NCBI RefSeq assembly: GCF_007990775.1
Contig: NZ_BJXB01000017.1
Location: forward strand, 80,119 to 144,118
Reading direction: 5' to 3'
Origin: Deinococcus cellulosilyticus NBRC 106333 = KACC 11606
GTDB lineage: Bacteria > Deinococcota > Deinococci > Deinococcales > Deinococcaceae
Length of the DNA: 64,000 bases
In this document: positions 17,894-26,741 of the stretch, in pieces
Layout of the letters: every line of letters starts with the position of its first letter
Position numbering within the stretch: position 1 is the stretch's first letter
Notes under the pieces: generated by a model
The model's input: the letters and a program-made list of their open reading frames with translations, nothing else
Told to the model about the DNA's origin: nothing
Database searches by the model: none
Program-made: the position numbers and the translations under genes

Positions 17894-18232
17894 TTATGAA
17901 AACAAAACCTGAAATCCAGAACGGATCTGATCAATCACCAGAGGGTCAAGATCAAGTTGCACCCGGATGGTTGAAAGTCCCAGCACCTGTGCAGCATCTG
18001 CAGAATACTGCAAAGTCAGGCTTTCAGAAGTCAACTGGTGAGACACGATCCCCCCTTCAAAAGTTGCACCTGAGGTCAGCACGGTGGTGTAGGTCCGCCC
18101 TGTTTCCGCACGCTGGAGTTCAAAGGTCTGCTGGGGGTTTTCGGCATCGTCTGCGAGGGCAATCACAAAAGCATCTGAGTCTTCCAGGGCACCCACATAG
18201 CAGGCTCTGGCAATAAAGGACAGTTCACTCAT
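17894..18232 (-). CDS. Imm10-like immunity protein
   Basis: 112 residues. Pattern FIARACYVGALEDSDAFVIALADDAENPQQTFELQRA...EGGIVSHQLTSESLTLQYSADAAQVLGLSTIRVQLDLDPLVIDQIRSGFQVLF fits the Imm10 family of polymorphic-toxin immunity proteins (judged by eye: F(I)A start, central E-LQR, and a late beta-helix pair). No toxin lies beside it, so it is an orphan. TAGCAT stands 6 bases before the ATG, consistent with a leaderless message. A domesticated role is possible. Confidence 0.55.
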   Translation of the reverse strand: MSELSFIARACYVGALEDSDAFVIALADDAENPQQTFELQRAETGRTYTTVLTSGATFEGGIVSHQLTSESLTLQYSADAAQVLGLSTIRVQLDLDPLVIDQIRSGFQVLFS

Positions 18233-18262
18233 GCTGATATGCTATCAACTTTATTGATGTTC

Positions 18263-18289
18263 GCCAAAAGAACTGCAAGTTCTTTTGGC
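18263..18289. repeat. Perfect 12-bp inverted repeat in the gap before lysA
   Basis: GCCAAAAGAACT-gca-AGTTCTTTTGGC, with no T run on either side. The 270-base gap also holds heptad repeats and the lysA promoter. Confidence 0.6.
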
Positions 18290-18407
18290 TGAGCAAAGCG
18301 CCCAGTGCGAACCCAGCACCCGGGGAGCACGTTTTCAGGGCAAGAGAGCGAATAGAACGTTCAGGACACCCAGATGAGTTTCACTTGCCTTTTCGTGGAT
18401 CAACGAG

Positions 18408-18428
18408 GCTGAAAGCCAAAGGCAGAAG
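18408..18428 (+). repeat. Heptad tandem repeat, locus 2
   Basis: Three 7-mers GCTGAAA, GCCAAAG, GCAGAAG upstream of lysA. Confidence 0.5.
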
Positions 18429-18503
18429 GCACCCACAGAAATCGGTCTGAGACAGAAAACCGAACAAAGCTGTCTGATCATGGAGGCCTGTTAGAATGTG
18501 CCC

Positions 18504-19649
18504 ATGCTTTCCCGAGACCAGTTGCTTCAGGCGGCCGAAACCTATGGCACGCCCCTCTATGTGTATGATGCCCGTGTGCTGGATGACCGCATCCAGCGTG
18601 CAGTTCAGGCTTTTCAGGGTGCAAGGATTTTCTTTGCCATGAAGGCCAACTCCAACCTGCACCTCCTGCGCCGCATGAAGGAGCAGGGTCTGGGCTTTGA
18701 AGTGGTCTCTTACGGAGAACTCCGCAAGGCACTGCATGCAGGTGTGCCTGGAGACCGCATCCTGGTCAATGGACCTGCAAAAACACCCGAGGAGTATGCC
18801 CTGGGGCAAGAGGTCGGAGCGACCTTCATCCTGGACCGTCTGGATGAGTGCCACTTTCTGAATCCAGGGGCAAAAGTGATTGTTCGGGTGAACCCTGAGC
18901 TGCACGTTTCCACCCACTCACACCTTGCCACGGGTGAGGCACACTCCAAATTCGGGGTTCCCCTCGGGCATGCGACTGAAGCACTGCAACAGGCCCGCAA
19001 CGCAGGGCTCAACGTAAGGGGATTGCACCTGCACATCGGCAGTGCGATCCAGAACCCTGAAGACTTCCGTGAAGCTTTCGAGAAAGTCGCCCATCTGGCA
19101 GATGAGGTCGGGCATCTCGAAGTCCTGGATGTGGGAGGTGGATGGGGCCTGAATGCCGATCTGGAGGGCATTGCGAAAATCGCATTTGAGGCTGCACAGT
19201 CTTTCGGGGCTGAACTCTGGGTGGAGCCCGGGCGCTTTCTGGTCTCTGAAAGTGGGGTCCTGCTGACCCGGGTGGTGGGCACCAAAGAAACCGCCCGAAA
19301 ATTCATCCTGCTGGATGCTGGCATGACCGAAATCCTCAGGCCCATGCTGTATGGGGCACAGCATCCTTTGCAGCCTCTCTGGGAGAGCAAACAGACCGAC
19401 CACTATGACCTGGCTGGTCCTGCCTGTGAAAGTGGCGACCTGCTGGCCCGAAATGTCGAACTTCCTGTGCCAACCCGAGGGGATGTGCTTGTGCTGGAAC
19501 AGGCCGGAGCCTACGGAGCAGTGATGTCCAGCACCTACCTGACCCGACCCCGACCCGCTGAAGTCATGTGGGACGGCGAATTCAGGGTCATCCGGCAAAG
19601 GGAAAACCTGGAAAGGCTCTGGGAGTTGGAACTCGCCGCAGAATCCTGA
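18504..19649 (+). CDS. lysA: Diaminopimelate decarboxylase
   Basis: 381-residue PLP enzyme of the alanine-racemase-fold decarboxylases that turns meso-diaminopimelate into lysine. FFAMKANSNLHLL carries the Schiff-base lysine (K47); HLHIGSAIQ, DVGGGWG, EPGRFLV, the CESGD motif and GAYGAVMSSTYLTRPRP are all in place. CESGD and the GAYG motif favour diaminopimelate over ornithine or arginine decarboxylases. TAGAAT ends 6 bases before the ATG and there is no Shine-Dalgarno, so the mRNA is leaderless; GTG at 18498 lies inside this interval. Its end is one base from the convergent mug gene. Confidence 0.9.
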   Translation: MLSRDQLLQAAETYGTPLYVYDARVLDDRIQRAVQAFQGARIFFAMKANSNLHLLRRMKEQGLGFEVVSYGELRKALHAGVPGDRILVNGPAKTPEEYALGQEVGATFILDRLDECHFLNPGAKVIVRVNPELHVSTHSHLATGEAHSKFGVPLGHATEALQQARNAGLNVRGLHLHIGSAIQNPEDFREAFEKVAHLADEVGHLEVLDVGGGWGLNADLEGIAKIAFEAAQSFGAELWVEPGRFLVSESGVLLTRVVGTKETARKFILLDAGMTEILRPMLYGAQHPLQPLWESKQTDHYDLAGPACESGDLLARNVELPVPTRGDVLVLEQAGAYGAVMSSTYLTRPRPAEVMWDGEFRVIRQRENLERLWELELAAES

Positions 19650-19650
19650 G

Positions 19651-20181
19651 TCAGTCCAGTTGCCTGATGTGATCCGACAGGGCCTGCCAGTGCTCGATGT
19701 TGAAGTGGGAGTCGGCCAGAGGGCTGGTGGAGGGCAAGACGAACACCTCTGCCCCCTCAAACTTTTCTGGTTGCAGACCAAAATTCAGTTTCTTCTTCTG
19801 CAGGCCTTCCTGGGCTGCTCTTTTGCTGGTGAAGGCAATGACCCTGGGCCTGTAGGTCTGGATTTTGGTCTGCAGTTCGTCCGGGGTGAAGCCTTCTGCA
19901 GGCAGCACAGAATCGATCCCTGAGTGCCTCTTGCACACATCTGTGAGCCCAATTCCGTATTGCGGAAGCTCCGGAAACTCCTGGGGTTTCATCTTTCTAG
20001 GGATGAGCCCCACCTGATGCAGCACCCTCCAGAATTTGTTCTGGGGATTGGCGTAGTAGGCTTTTGCGGCTGCGGAGGTTTTGCTGGGGGCCGTGCCACA
20101 GAACACCAGTTTCAGGCCAGGCTGCAGCACATCAGGAACAATGTATTCCTCCTGGGGCAGGTCAAAATGAGGTTCAGTCAT
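19651..20181 (-). CDS. mug: Mismatch-specific uracil-DNA glycosylase
   Basis: 176 residues. Removes uracil (from G:U) in base-excision repair. The N-terminal DVLQPGLKLVFCGTAPSKTSAAAKAYYANPQNKFWRVLHQVGL is the Mug catalytic-loop region in its deinococcal form (GTAPS rather than the enteric GINPG), and GLTDVCKRHSGIDS, RVIAFTSKRAA and VLPSTSPLADSHF (intercalating loop) follow in order. The aspartate in GLTD corresponds to the acidic residue proposed as catalytic in the D. radiodurans enzyme, from memory. Converges with lysA at one-base distance. Confidence 0.88.
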   Translation of the reverse strand: MTEPHFDLPQEEYIVPDVLQPGLKLVFCGTAPSKTSAAAKAYYANPQNKFWRVLHQVGLIPRKMKPQEFPELPQYGIGLTDVCKRHSGIDSVLPAEGFTPDELQTKIQTYRPRVIAFTSKRAAQEGLQKKKLNFGLQPEKFEGAEVFVLPSTSPLADSHFNIEHWQALSDHIRQLD

Positions 20182-20237
20182 GGTCCCACCCTAGAGCATC
20201 AGGCTGAAAAGAGCTGCCTGTGCAGTTAAAGAGGCAT

Positions 20238-20266
20238 TAAGACGAAAGCAGGGGTTGCCCCCTGCC
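20238..20266 (-). terminator. Probable terminator after the molybdopterin protein
   Basis: Minus strand GCAGGGG-gcaa-CCCCTGC followed by TTTCGTCTT, just after the stop of the gene on that strand. Short T run, so moderate. Confidence 0.45.
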
Positions 20267-20273
20267 CTTCTTC

Positions 20274-20867
<594 letters not shown>

Positions 20868-20946
20868 TCATGAACCTCCAAAGCATGAGGACCCCAGAAC
20901 AGAGCTGAGGTGAGACAGATACGCACCACACCTCAAAAAAGTTCAG

Positions 20947-21049
20947 ACAGGTCTCCTCTACAGGGTAAGCCTCCTGTGTTACTCGATACGTGCTCATGCT
21001 TACCCTGTGACAGAGGACCTGTCACGGCACTGATATATTTCGCTACAAT
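20947..21049 (+). promoter_or_regulatory. Near-palindrome and promoter of the ParB-like gene
   Basis: Long imperfect inverted repeat: left arm 20947-20970 (ACAGGTC...ACAGGGTAAGC) and right arm 20998-21022 (GCTTACCCTGT...GGACCTGT), with 27 bases between. Inside the right arm is a nested GTGACAG-aggac-CTGTCAC (21007-21025). It abuts the promoter: -10 TACAAT (21044-21049) with TGTCAC 18 bp upstream inside the repeat. A regulator dimer site overlapping -35 is the simplest reading. Confidence 0.55.
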
Positions 21050-21125
21050 GGAGACATAAGGTTCATTGGACACCAACGAACCTGGATTGACTTTGCCCTT
21101 GCGTCAGGCAAAGGAGGAGGTGAGC

Positions 21126-22037
21126 ATGTACGCCAACACAACCGCAACACAAGAAATCGAAGAAGCCAAGCGGCAGGCACTGCTCAACAACATTCTGGCC
21201 ACTCTGCGTGGGGAGGACAATCACCTGATCCCCTTCGAGTGGGTACGCTTCTTAAACCCGCGTGGAGAACATTATATCGGAACCCAGACCATTTTGGTAG
21301 ATCAAATCATCGGCTCTGTCGACAGATACGACGAGTTCGACCAACACTTTCTGCCCCTGACCCACCACCTCGATGAGCGCTGGGTCGCCATCCGCAAAGC
21401 CCAGATTGAAGGCAAAGAACTTCCGCCCATTCAGGTGTACAAGGTCGGAGAAGGGTATTTTGTCAAAGACGGCAACCACCGGGTCAGTGTCGCCAAAAGC
21501 ACCCACCAGAAGTACATCGATGCTGAAGTGATTGAACTTGATGTCAACATCACCCCCCATCCCGGTGAGTCCCTGAAAGACATGATCATCCGCTCTGAAC
21601 GGGTGGAATTCTACCGGACCACCCAGCTTGATGAACTGCGCCCCAACCATGCCGAGATTGACTTCACCACACCGGGCCGTTATGACATCCTGCTGGAACA
21701 CATCCGCACCCGGCAATACTACCTGGGCATCCAGGAGCAGCGGGAGGTCAGCTGGGAAGAGGCTGTGGGCTCCTGGTACGACAAACTCTACTGGCATGTG
21801 GTGCGCAACCTGCGCAAACACAATGTGCTGGGCAAGTTTCCTGGCCGCACCGAAGCGGACATCTATCTGTGGATCATGGACCACCGCTACTTCCTGACCG
21901 AACAACTGGGTCATGATGTGGGCAGTGAGTATGCCACGCTGAACTTCAAGGACCACTTCCGTCCGCACTGGTGGGAGCGCCTGGGCCAGCGGATGCAGCT
22001 CCTGCGCAAGAAGATTGTTCCTTCCCCTCAGGTTTAA
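21126..22037 (+). CDS. ParB-like-domain protein (DUF4032-type), putative regulator
   Basis: 303 residues. Residues about 45-145 contain a ParB/sulfiredoxin-like fold: LPPIQVYKVGEGYFVKDGNHRVSVAKSTHQKYIDAEVIELDV, where DGNHR is the ParB hallmark. The C-terminal half is helical and aromatic (VSWEEAVGSWYDKLYWHVVRNLRKHNVLGKFPGRTEADIYLWIMDHRYFL). I judge it related to DUF4032-like proteins sometimes annotated as transcriptional regulators; not a chromosome-segregation ParB. Start 21126 follows GGAGG; an upstream in-frame ATG at 21066 lies between promoter and Shine-Dalgarno. Highly structured upstream DNA suggests tight control. Confidence 0.65.
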   Translation: MYANTTATQEIEEAKRQALLNNILATLRGEDNHLIPFEWVRFLNPRGEHYIGTQTILVDQIIGSVDRYDEFDQHFLPLTHHLDERWVAIRKAQIEGKELPPIQVYKVGEGYFVKDGNHRVSVAKSTHQKYIDAEVIELDVNITPHPGESLKDMIIRSERVEFYRTTQLDELRPNHAEIDFTTPGRYDILLEHIRTRQYYLGIQEQREVSWEEAVGSWYDKLYWHVVRNLRKHNVLGKFPGRTEADIYLWIMDHRYFLTEQLGHDVGSEYATLNFKDHFRPHWWERLGQRMQLLRKKIVPSPQV

Positions 22038-22054
22038 ATGGATGTGCCTCTCCT

Positions 22055-22083
22055 CCCGGATCTCACAGAAGGTCCGGGTTTTT
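22055..22083 (+). terminator. Terminator after the ParB-like gene
   Basis: CCCGGA-12 nt-TCCGGG followed by TTTTT; it overlaps the 3' end of the convergent MerR gene. Confidence 0.65.
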
Positions 22084-23031
22084 CATGGCCGTTTCCAGCC
22101 CTGCCAGCACCCACTCCAGTCCAGACTGGATCTGCGGAACAGGTTGCCCATGCATGAGGGCCACCAGTTCCCAGTACCGGGCAACACTGGGATGGGCTGT
22201 GGTTTGCAGGTGGTTGTGCCACCACCTCAGGAACTGTGGGGTATAAGACTGGTTCAGGGCTTCTGCACAGGGCCTGGAAAAGGCCGCGATCAGGCTCTGG
22301 CCTTCTGAACTTTCTGGTGCAACGCCCTTTTCTGCGGCATCCACAGCCTGATCAAAAATGATCCCCATCTCGAAGGTGTGGGTCTGCACCGAGTCACTGT
22401 TTACAGCATGTTGCCAGAAGGGCTCCACCTGTGCCCGGATGGCCCTCTGGAAGGTGGGGTCCTGCACCAGTCGGGTGAGCTCCAGCCATGCGGACAGCTG
22501 GGCCGGAGTGGCTTCTGCTGGAAGTTCGGCTCCTGCAGTGGCCCAGAATTCAGGCCACCATTCTGGATCAACCCCCAGCCCTCCAAAAGTGGATTTGAGG
22601 TGACGGGATAGCAGGTTTTCCCTTTCCTGATGGGAGAGCCTGGCCTGCTGCATCAGTTCGGCAAATTCATGCACTGTGGTGTGCTGTTTCAGGGCAGCCT
22701 GAAGCACTGCCTGTTGCCTCACCAGGGCCTGCATCTGGACCTGCACGGTTTGCAATTGAAGCTGCACCAGGGCCTGAAAATCCGTCTGCTGCTCCAGCAG
22801 TTCCCGGATGCTCTGCAAACTGAAGTCGGCTTCCCTCAGGGTGCGAATCAGCTGCAGTCTGGGAAGGCTGTCTGCATTGAAATAGCGGTAACGGCTGTCG
22901 GCGATGTGGGCTGGAGGGAGCAAGCCTTCATCTGCATAAAACCGCAGGGTTTTGATGGGAAGGCCAGCCAGCTTTGACAGTTCACCAATGCTGTACAGCA
23001 GCTCCTCTGATTGTTGCAGTTGACTCTCCAT
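22063..23031 (-). CDS. MerR-family transcriptional regulator
   Basis: 322 residues. The N-terminal MerR winged helix (about 11-80) reads YSIGELSKLAGLPIKTLRFYADEGLLPPAHIADSRYRYF and is followed by a long dimerisation helix (QSIRELLEQQ...VQMQALVRQQAVLQAALKQH). The remaining 190 residues are a helical effector domain I cannot place; no cysteine cluster for metal sensing is present, so an organic ligand is likely. It diverges from an NADPH:quinone reductase-type gene, and a MerR-type promoter with a palindromic spacer lies between, overlapping this gene's start codon, which implies autoregulation. Confidence 0.85.
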   Translation of the reverse strand: MESQLQQSEELLYSIGELSKLAGLPIKTLRFYADEGLLPPAHIADSRYRYFNADSLPRLQLIRTLREADFSLQSIRELLEQQTDFQALVQLQLQTVQVQMQALVRQQAVLQAALKQHTTVHEFAELMQQARLSHQERENLLSRHLKSTFGGLGVDPEWWPEFWATAGAELPAEATPAQLSAWLELTRLVQDPTFQRAIRAQVEPFWQHAVNSDSVQTHTFEMGIIFDQAVDAAEKGVAPESSEGQSLIAAFSRPCAEALNQSYTPQFLRWWHNHLQTTAHPSVARYWELVALMHGQPVPQIQSGLEWVLAGLETAMKNPDLL

Positions 23032-23050
23032 TTACTGGAGAGTCTAGCAT
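23020..23050 (+). promoter_or_regulatory. MerR-type promoter with palindromic 19-bp spacer
   Basis: -35 TTGACT (23020-23025), 19-bp spacer, -10 TAGCAT (23045-23050). The palindrome GACTCTCCA-tttac-TGGAGAGTC (23022-23044) fills the spacer. Over-long spacers with a central dyad are the hallmark of MerR-activated promoters. The MerR ATG (minus, 23031-23029) lies inside the dyad. Confidence 0.8.
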
Positions 23051-23066
23051 GAAAACAGGAGGCAAC

Positions 23067-24002
23067 ATGAACCACGCAGTGCACACTGCACCCCAGGCCA
23101 CAGGCCATTTGATTTTAAAGTCCATCGAAACACCAGAACTGCAACCCCATGAAGCACAGGTCCAGGTCGAGCACATCTCGATCAATCGAGGTGAAGCCTT
23201 TGTGGCCCAGTTTGCTCCAGAAGGTCTGCAGCTGGGCTGGGATTTTTCAGGAAAAGTGGTGGAAGCCGCTGCAGATGGCAGTGGTCCAAAAGCAGGGACC
23301 CGGGTGATGGGTCTGCTGCCCATGGGGGCCTGGGCCAGATTTCTGGCGGTTCCAGCCCTGCAGCTCTGCGAAGTTCCGGAAAGCATTTCCCTGCAACAGG
23401 CCGCAGCTCTGCCCGTCGCAGGCCTGACCGCCCACTTCAGCCTGCAGAAAGCCGGAAACTTACAACAGAAGAAAGTGCTGGTCACCGGGGCGACAGGAGG
23501 CGTGGGTCATCTTGCAGTGCAACTTGCCCACCTGGGCGGAGCTGAGGTCACCGCCCAGATCCGCAATCCAGAGCAGGCCCTGTGGGTTGAGCAGCTTGGC
23601 GCAACCCATGTCCTCACAGGTGACCCTGCATCCTGGGCAGAATCCGGCCCGTTTGATGTGATTGTCGATGGCGTGGGAGGTGAGGGGTTCGCTGTCCTCC
23701 CTGCACTTCTGGCCAGAGACGGAATGTTGATCTGTTACGGTGCAAGTGCAGGCAATCCTGTTCAGCTGAACCTGATGCCATTCACCATGACTGGAGGCCT
23801 GTCCTTGCAGGGGATTGCCCTCTTTCAGGAGTTGCAGAGGGAAGATCCAGCAACAGTCCTGGCCTTCCTCATCCAGCAGGTAGCGGCAGAAAAACTGAAA
23901 GTGCGGATTGAAAAAGAGGCCAGCTGGACAGAAATGGGCTCCGTTGCAGAAGACCTTCTGGCCCGCAAGTTCTCAGGGAAGGCCATCTTGAAAGTGGAGT
24001 GA
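23067..24002 (+). CDS. Quinone reductase-type medium-chain dehydrogenase
   Basis: 311 residues of the zeta-crystallin/quinone oxidoreductase branch of the MDR superfamily. GroES-like N-terminal domain, then LPVAGLTAHFSLQ and the NADPH-binding VTGATGGVGHLAVQLAHLGG (about residues 137-156); no zinc ligands. It reduces quinones or other small electrophiles with NADPH. Start 23067 has AGGAGG at 4 bases; ATG 23049 overlaps the -10 and is rejected. The divergent MerR gene and its operator make it the likely target of that regulator. Confidence 0.85.
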   Translation: MNHAVHTAPQATGHLILKSIETPELQPHEAQVQVEHISINRGEAFVAQFAPEGLQLGWDFSGKVVEAAADGSGPKAGTRVMGLLPMGAWARFLAVPALQLCEVPESISLQQAAALPVAGLTAHFSLQKAGNLQQKKVLVTGATGGVGHLAVQLAHLGGAEVTAQIRNPEQALWVEQLGATHVLTGDPASWAESGPFDVIVDGVGGEGFAVLPALLARDGMLICYGASAGNPVQLNLMPFTMTGGLSLQGIALFQELQREDPATVLAFLIQQVAAEKLKVRIEKEASWTEMGSVAEDLLARKFSGKAILKVE

Positions 24003-24012
24003 TTCCAGACAT

Positions 24013-24055
24013 CAAAAAACCCGCCCTGAATCGAGCTGGGCGGGTTTTGTTTTTG
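24013..24055. terminator. Bidirectional terminator between the reductase and VanW-like gene
   Basis: AACCCGCCC / GGGCGGGTT stem, TTGTTTTT to the right and AAAAAA to the left. Confidence 0.85.
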
Positions 24056-24069
24056 AGATCGAATCAGAC

Positions 24070-25776
24070 TCAGCGGGCAGGACCCACAGCAAACACAGCC
24101 TGCCAGGGTTTGTAATTGCTGCTGATGGTGTCCTTGCGGGTGCCCTTGCTGTCCGTGATCGTGCGGGTCACCTGCACGTTGTATCCATCCACCGCCCAGT
24201 CCACCTGTTTGCGCTGCCCGGGGGCAAGGCTGGAATCATAAATGGTCTTTGAAGGTGGGTGAGGGGTGCGGGAAAGAACCACCGCATCGGAAACCGTGAC
24301 CTTGCGCTTCACGGGAATCCCGTAGAGGTTGACGGTCAGGGTGCCTTTCTCCATGTCGGTGATGGTGCGAACCAGAATGGGGGCACCCGTATCGTTTTTC
24401 ATCTTCAGGTCAACTCCAGGCTGATACACTGCTGCTTCAAAGCCCATGTGTGGAGCGTACCAGTGCACCCAGTAAGCGTGCTGGTTGCGTTCCACAATGG
24501 GCAGGCCTGCTTTGTACATGCTGCGGAAGGTGGTGGTGGACACCTGACACACTCCCCCACCCACGCCTTCCACGGTGCGGCCCCCACTGATCACCAGTGC
24601 GCCCACATAACCGTTCTCTGGAGAAATCTCACCAATGGCATCATTGAAGCTGAAAACCTGATCTGGAGCAATCACATGGCCGTCCAGTGCTGCAGCAGCC
24701 ACCTTCACGTTGGTGGAGCGCTCACGGCTGGACCCCTTGAAGGTGCTGGTTCCCGTGGAGATCAGTTTCAATGCTTTGGGATCAGGCAGATCTGCAATGG
24801 TCAGTGTCGGCTCCTGCACTTTCAGGGGAACTTCCACCTGAATCATCTCGGGTTTCAGCACCATGTCGGACAGGGCCTGGGTGGCGGTTTTCTGATCAAC
24901 GCTGTACCCGGTCTTCTCAGGGACGGTTTTGATCTGGCCTTTCACGAAGCGGAAACTGGCATTCTGGGCAGCCTGACCAATCAGGCCATCAAGTTTCTGC
25001 ACGGCCCGCTGGATGCCTTTGGGGTCCAGTTCCAGTTTGTCCGCCCGCACCCAGAAGAGGTCAGCAACGGTGTTGACGTTCAGGGTCGTTGGGCGCTCTT
25101 TGCCTGCAGGGGTCACACCAATCACAGTGATGGGCCTCAGGACCAGATTGGCCTGATCCACCAGGGGTTTCAGGCTCTCTCTGGTGACCGCAGCACGGGT
25201 GGTCTTGATGGGGATCTCCAGGCTGGTCAGGGCAGGGTTGCTGCTGTAGGTGCTCAGGACCGAGGTCACATCGGCTGCCTGACCGGGTTTGTCCGCCTGA
25301 ATCACGTATTTTCCATTCTGGTAAATGGCTTTTGCAGGCACAGGCTTGCCATCCAGCGTCCTGGACCACTGGTCCAGCTGTTTTTTCAGGACGGTGCTGT
25401 TCACAGAGACCACCCAGCTGGCGCTCTGGGTGTCTTTTTTCCAGCCAAAACGGTACTGCACTTTCTCAAAAGCCCCACGCTGCTGGCCCAGCTCAAAAGC
25501 AGATTTGGCAGTCTCCTCGTAATTGAGGTTCCAGCCCAGTTGCGTTGCTGGAACGGTGAAGGTGCGGTCTGCAAGTTTCACGGTGACCGTTGGGGCCTTC
25601 AGGGGGGCCGATTTCAGGGCCGCAATGGCCTCTGAGAAGGTCATTTCACTCAGGTCGAGGTTGCCGACCTGGATTTTTTTCTCAATTCGCTCCGAGTCCT
25701 GCATGGAGTAGGCCCACACCAGGGGTGTGGCCACCACAAAAGCGATCGGAACGATGTACATCAGGGGTCGTTTCAT
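24070..25776 (-). CDS. VanW-family protein with peptidoglycan-binding-like domains
   Basis: 568 residues, exported and probably membrane-anchored by MYIVPIAFVVATPLVWAY near the N-terminus. Two repeated YkuD/VanW-associated peptidoglycan-binding-like (PG_binding_4) regions follow (VGNLDLSEMTFSEAIAALKS; LGWNLNYEETAKSAFELG; a second set at VPEKTGYSVDQKTATQALSDMV). The VanW domain (about 375-500) carries STFKGSSRERSTNVKVAA, VFSFNDAIGEISPENGY and GVGGGVCQVSTTTFRSMYKAGLPIVERNQHAYWVHWY. A C-terminal G5-like strand region closes it. TACACT lies 9 bases before the ATG, suggesting a leaderless start. A role in cell-wall binding or modification is inferred. Confidence 0.88.
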   Translation of the reverse strand: MKRPLMYIVPIAFVVATPLVWAYSMQDSERIEKKIQVGNLDLSEMTFSEAIAALKSAPLKAPTVTVKLADRTFTVPATQLGWNLNYEETAKSAFELGQQRGAFEKVQYRFGWKKDTQSASWVVSVNSTVLKKQLDQWSRTLDGKPVPAKAIYQNGKYVIQADKPGQAADVTSVLSTYSSNPALTSLEIPIKTTRAAVTRESLKPLVDQANLVLRPITVIGVTPAGKERPTTLNVNTVADLFWVRADKLELDPKGIQRAVQKLDGLIGQAAQNASFRFVKGQIKTVPEKTGYSVDQKTATQALSDMVLKPEMIQVEVPLKVQEPTLTIADLPDPKALKLISTGTSTFKGSSRERSTNVKVAAAALDGHVIAPDQVFSFNDAIGEISPENGYVGALVISGGRTVEGVGGGVCQVSTTTFRSMYKAGLPIVERNQHAYWVHWYAPHMGFEAAVYQPGVDLKMKNDTGAPILVRTITDMEKGTLTVNLYGIPVKRKVTVSDAVVLSRTPHPPSKTIYDSSLAPGQRKQVDWAVDGYNVQVTRTITDSKGTRKDTISSNYKPWQAVFAVGPAR

Positions 25777-25835
25777 CCGAATCACAGTGTAACAAGACCG
25801 TATACAGTTTTTGGTAAGCAAAATCAGGTACTTGT

Positions 25836-26717
25836 TTAGAACAAGGACAGAAACAGTTCATGCAGTGAGCGTTTTCCAGAAAGCACCTCAGGAAGCTGGT
25901 TTTCAGCATCTTTCAGACGGCCCTGTGCCCAGTCTTCCAGCAGGCTGCGAAGCTCAAACCTGAGGCGGTGAAGCCTGCGTTCCCTTAATCCTTCTTCACC
26001 AAGGTGGTCCCGGTGGTCCTGCAGGGCCTGCAGCAACTCAGCAATACCCTCCCCTTTCTGGGCATTGGTTTTCACGGCAGGAGGCATCCAGTCGGGAGTG
26101 ATGCCCAGTGTCACCGTGGCATGCAGCTCCCGCACCACCCTGTCTGCACCGGGCAGGTCACACTTGTTGACCACAAAAATGTCTGCAATCTCCATGACCC
26201 CTGCTTTGAAAGCTTGCACTGCATCCCCCTGATTCGGGGTCAGAACCAGCACAGTGTGGTCGGCAATGCTGGCGATGTCCACCTCACTCTGGCCCACCCC
26301 CACCGTCTCGATCAGGATCACATCAAAACCGAAAGCCTCCAGTGCAGAGAGCACCTGCAGGGTCTTGCTGGACACCCCTCCGAGTGCTCCACGGGACGCC
26401 AGACTGCGGATGAACACCCCACTGTCCAGCGCGTGCCTGCTCATCCGGATGCGGTCTCCGAGGATGGCTCCCCCGGTGAAAGGGCTGCTGGGATCAACAG
26501 CAATCACCGCCACCCGCAAATCAAGATTCCTCAGTTCCTGAATGATCTGGTCGGTGAGGGTGCTCTTGCCACTGCCGGGACTTCCAGTGATTCCGATCAC
26601 CCGGGCTGTTCTGGGCAATTGCCGGAGTTCCTCTGGAAAATCCTCCCCGGATTCCAGCAGGGTGATGATGCGTGCGAGGGCCCTGGGATCGCCCCCCTTG
26701 AAACGTTCAATCAACAT
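25836..26717 (-). CDS. meaB: MeaB/ArgK-type G3E GTPase (methylmalonyl-CoA mutase chaperone)
   Basis: 293 residues. GTPase that guards and reloads B12-dependent acyl-CoA mutases. Walker A GSPGSGKS (about 45-52), VAVIAVDPSSPFTGGAILGDRIRM (switch I), ETVGVGQSEVDIASIADHTVLVL (Walker B/switch) and NKCDLPGAD (base recognition) are all typical. The C-terminal dimerisation arm is present but short. No mutase gene is adjacent. TTATCT 10 bases upstream hints at a near-leaderless start; no Shine-Dalgarno is seen. Confidence 0.9.
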   Translation of the reverse strand: MLIERFKGGDPRALARIITLLESGEDFPEELRQLPRTARVIGITGSPGSGKSTLTDQIIQELRNLDLRVAVIAVDPSSPFTGGAILGDRIRMSRHALDSGVFIRSLASRGALGGVSSKTLQVLSALEAFGFDVILIETVGVGQSEVDIASIADHTVLVLTPNQGDAVQAFKAGVMEIADIFVVNKCDLPGADRVVRELHATVTLGITPDWMPPAVKTNAQKGEGIAELLQALQDHRDHLGEEGLRERRLHRLRFELRSLLEDWAQGRLKDAENQLPEVLSGKRSLHELFLSLF

Positions 26718-26741
26718 GGCTGACCCAAGATAACATTCAGA

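Noticed and set aside
24259..25635. 458-codon plus-strand open frame opposite the VanW-like gene
   Set aside because: No signal, no domain; opposite strand is a convincing VanW protein.
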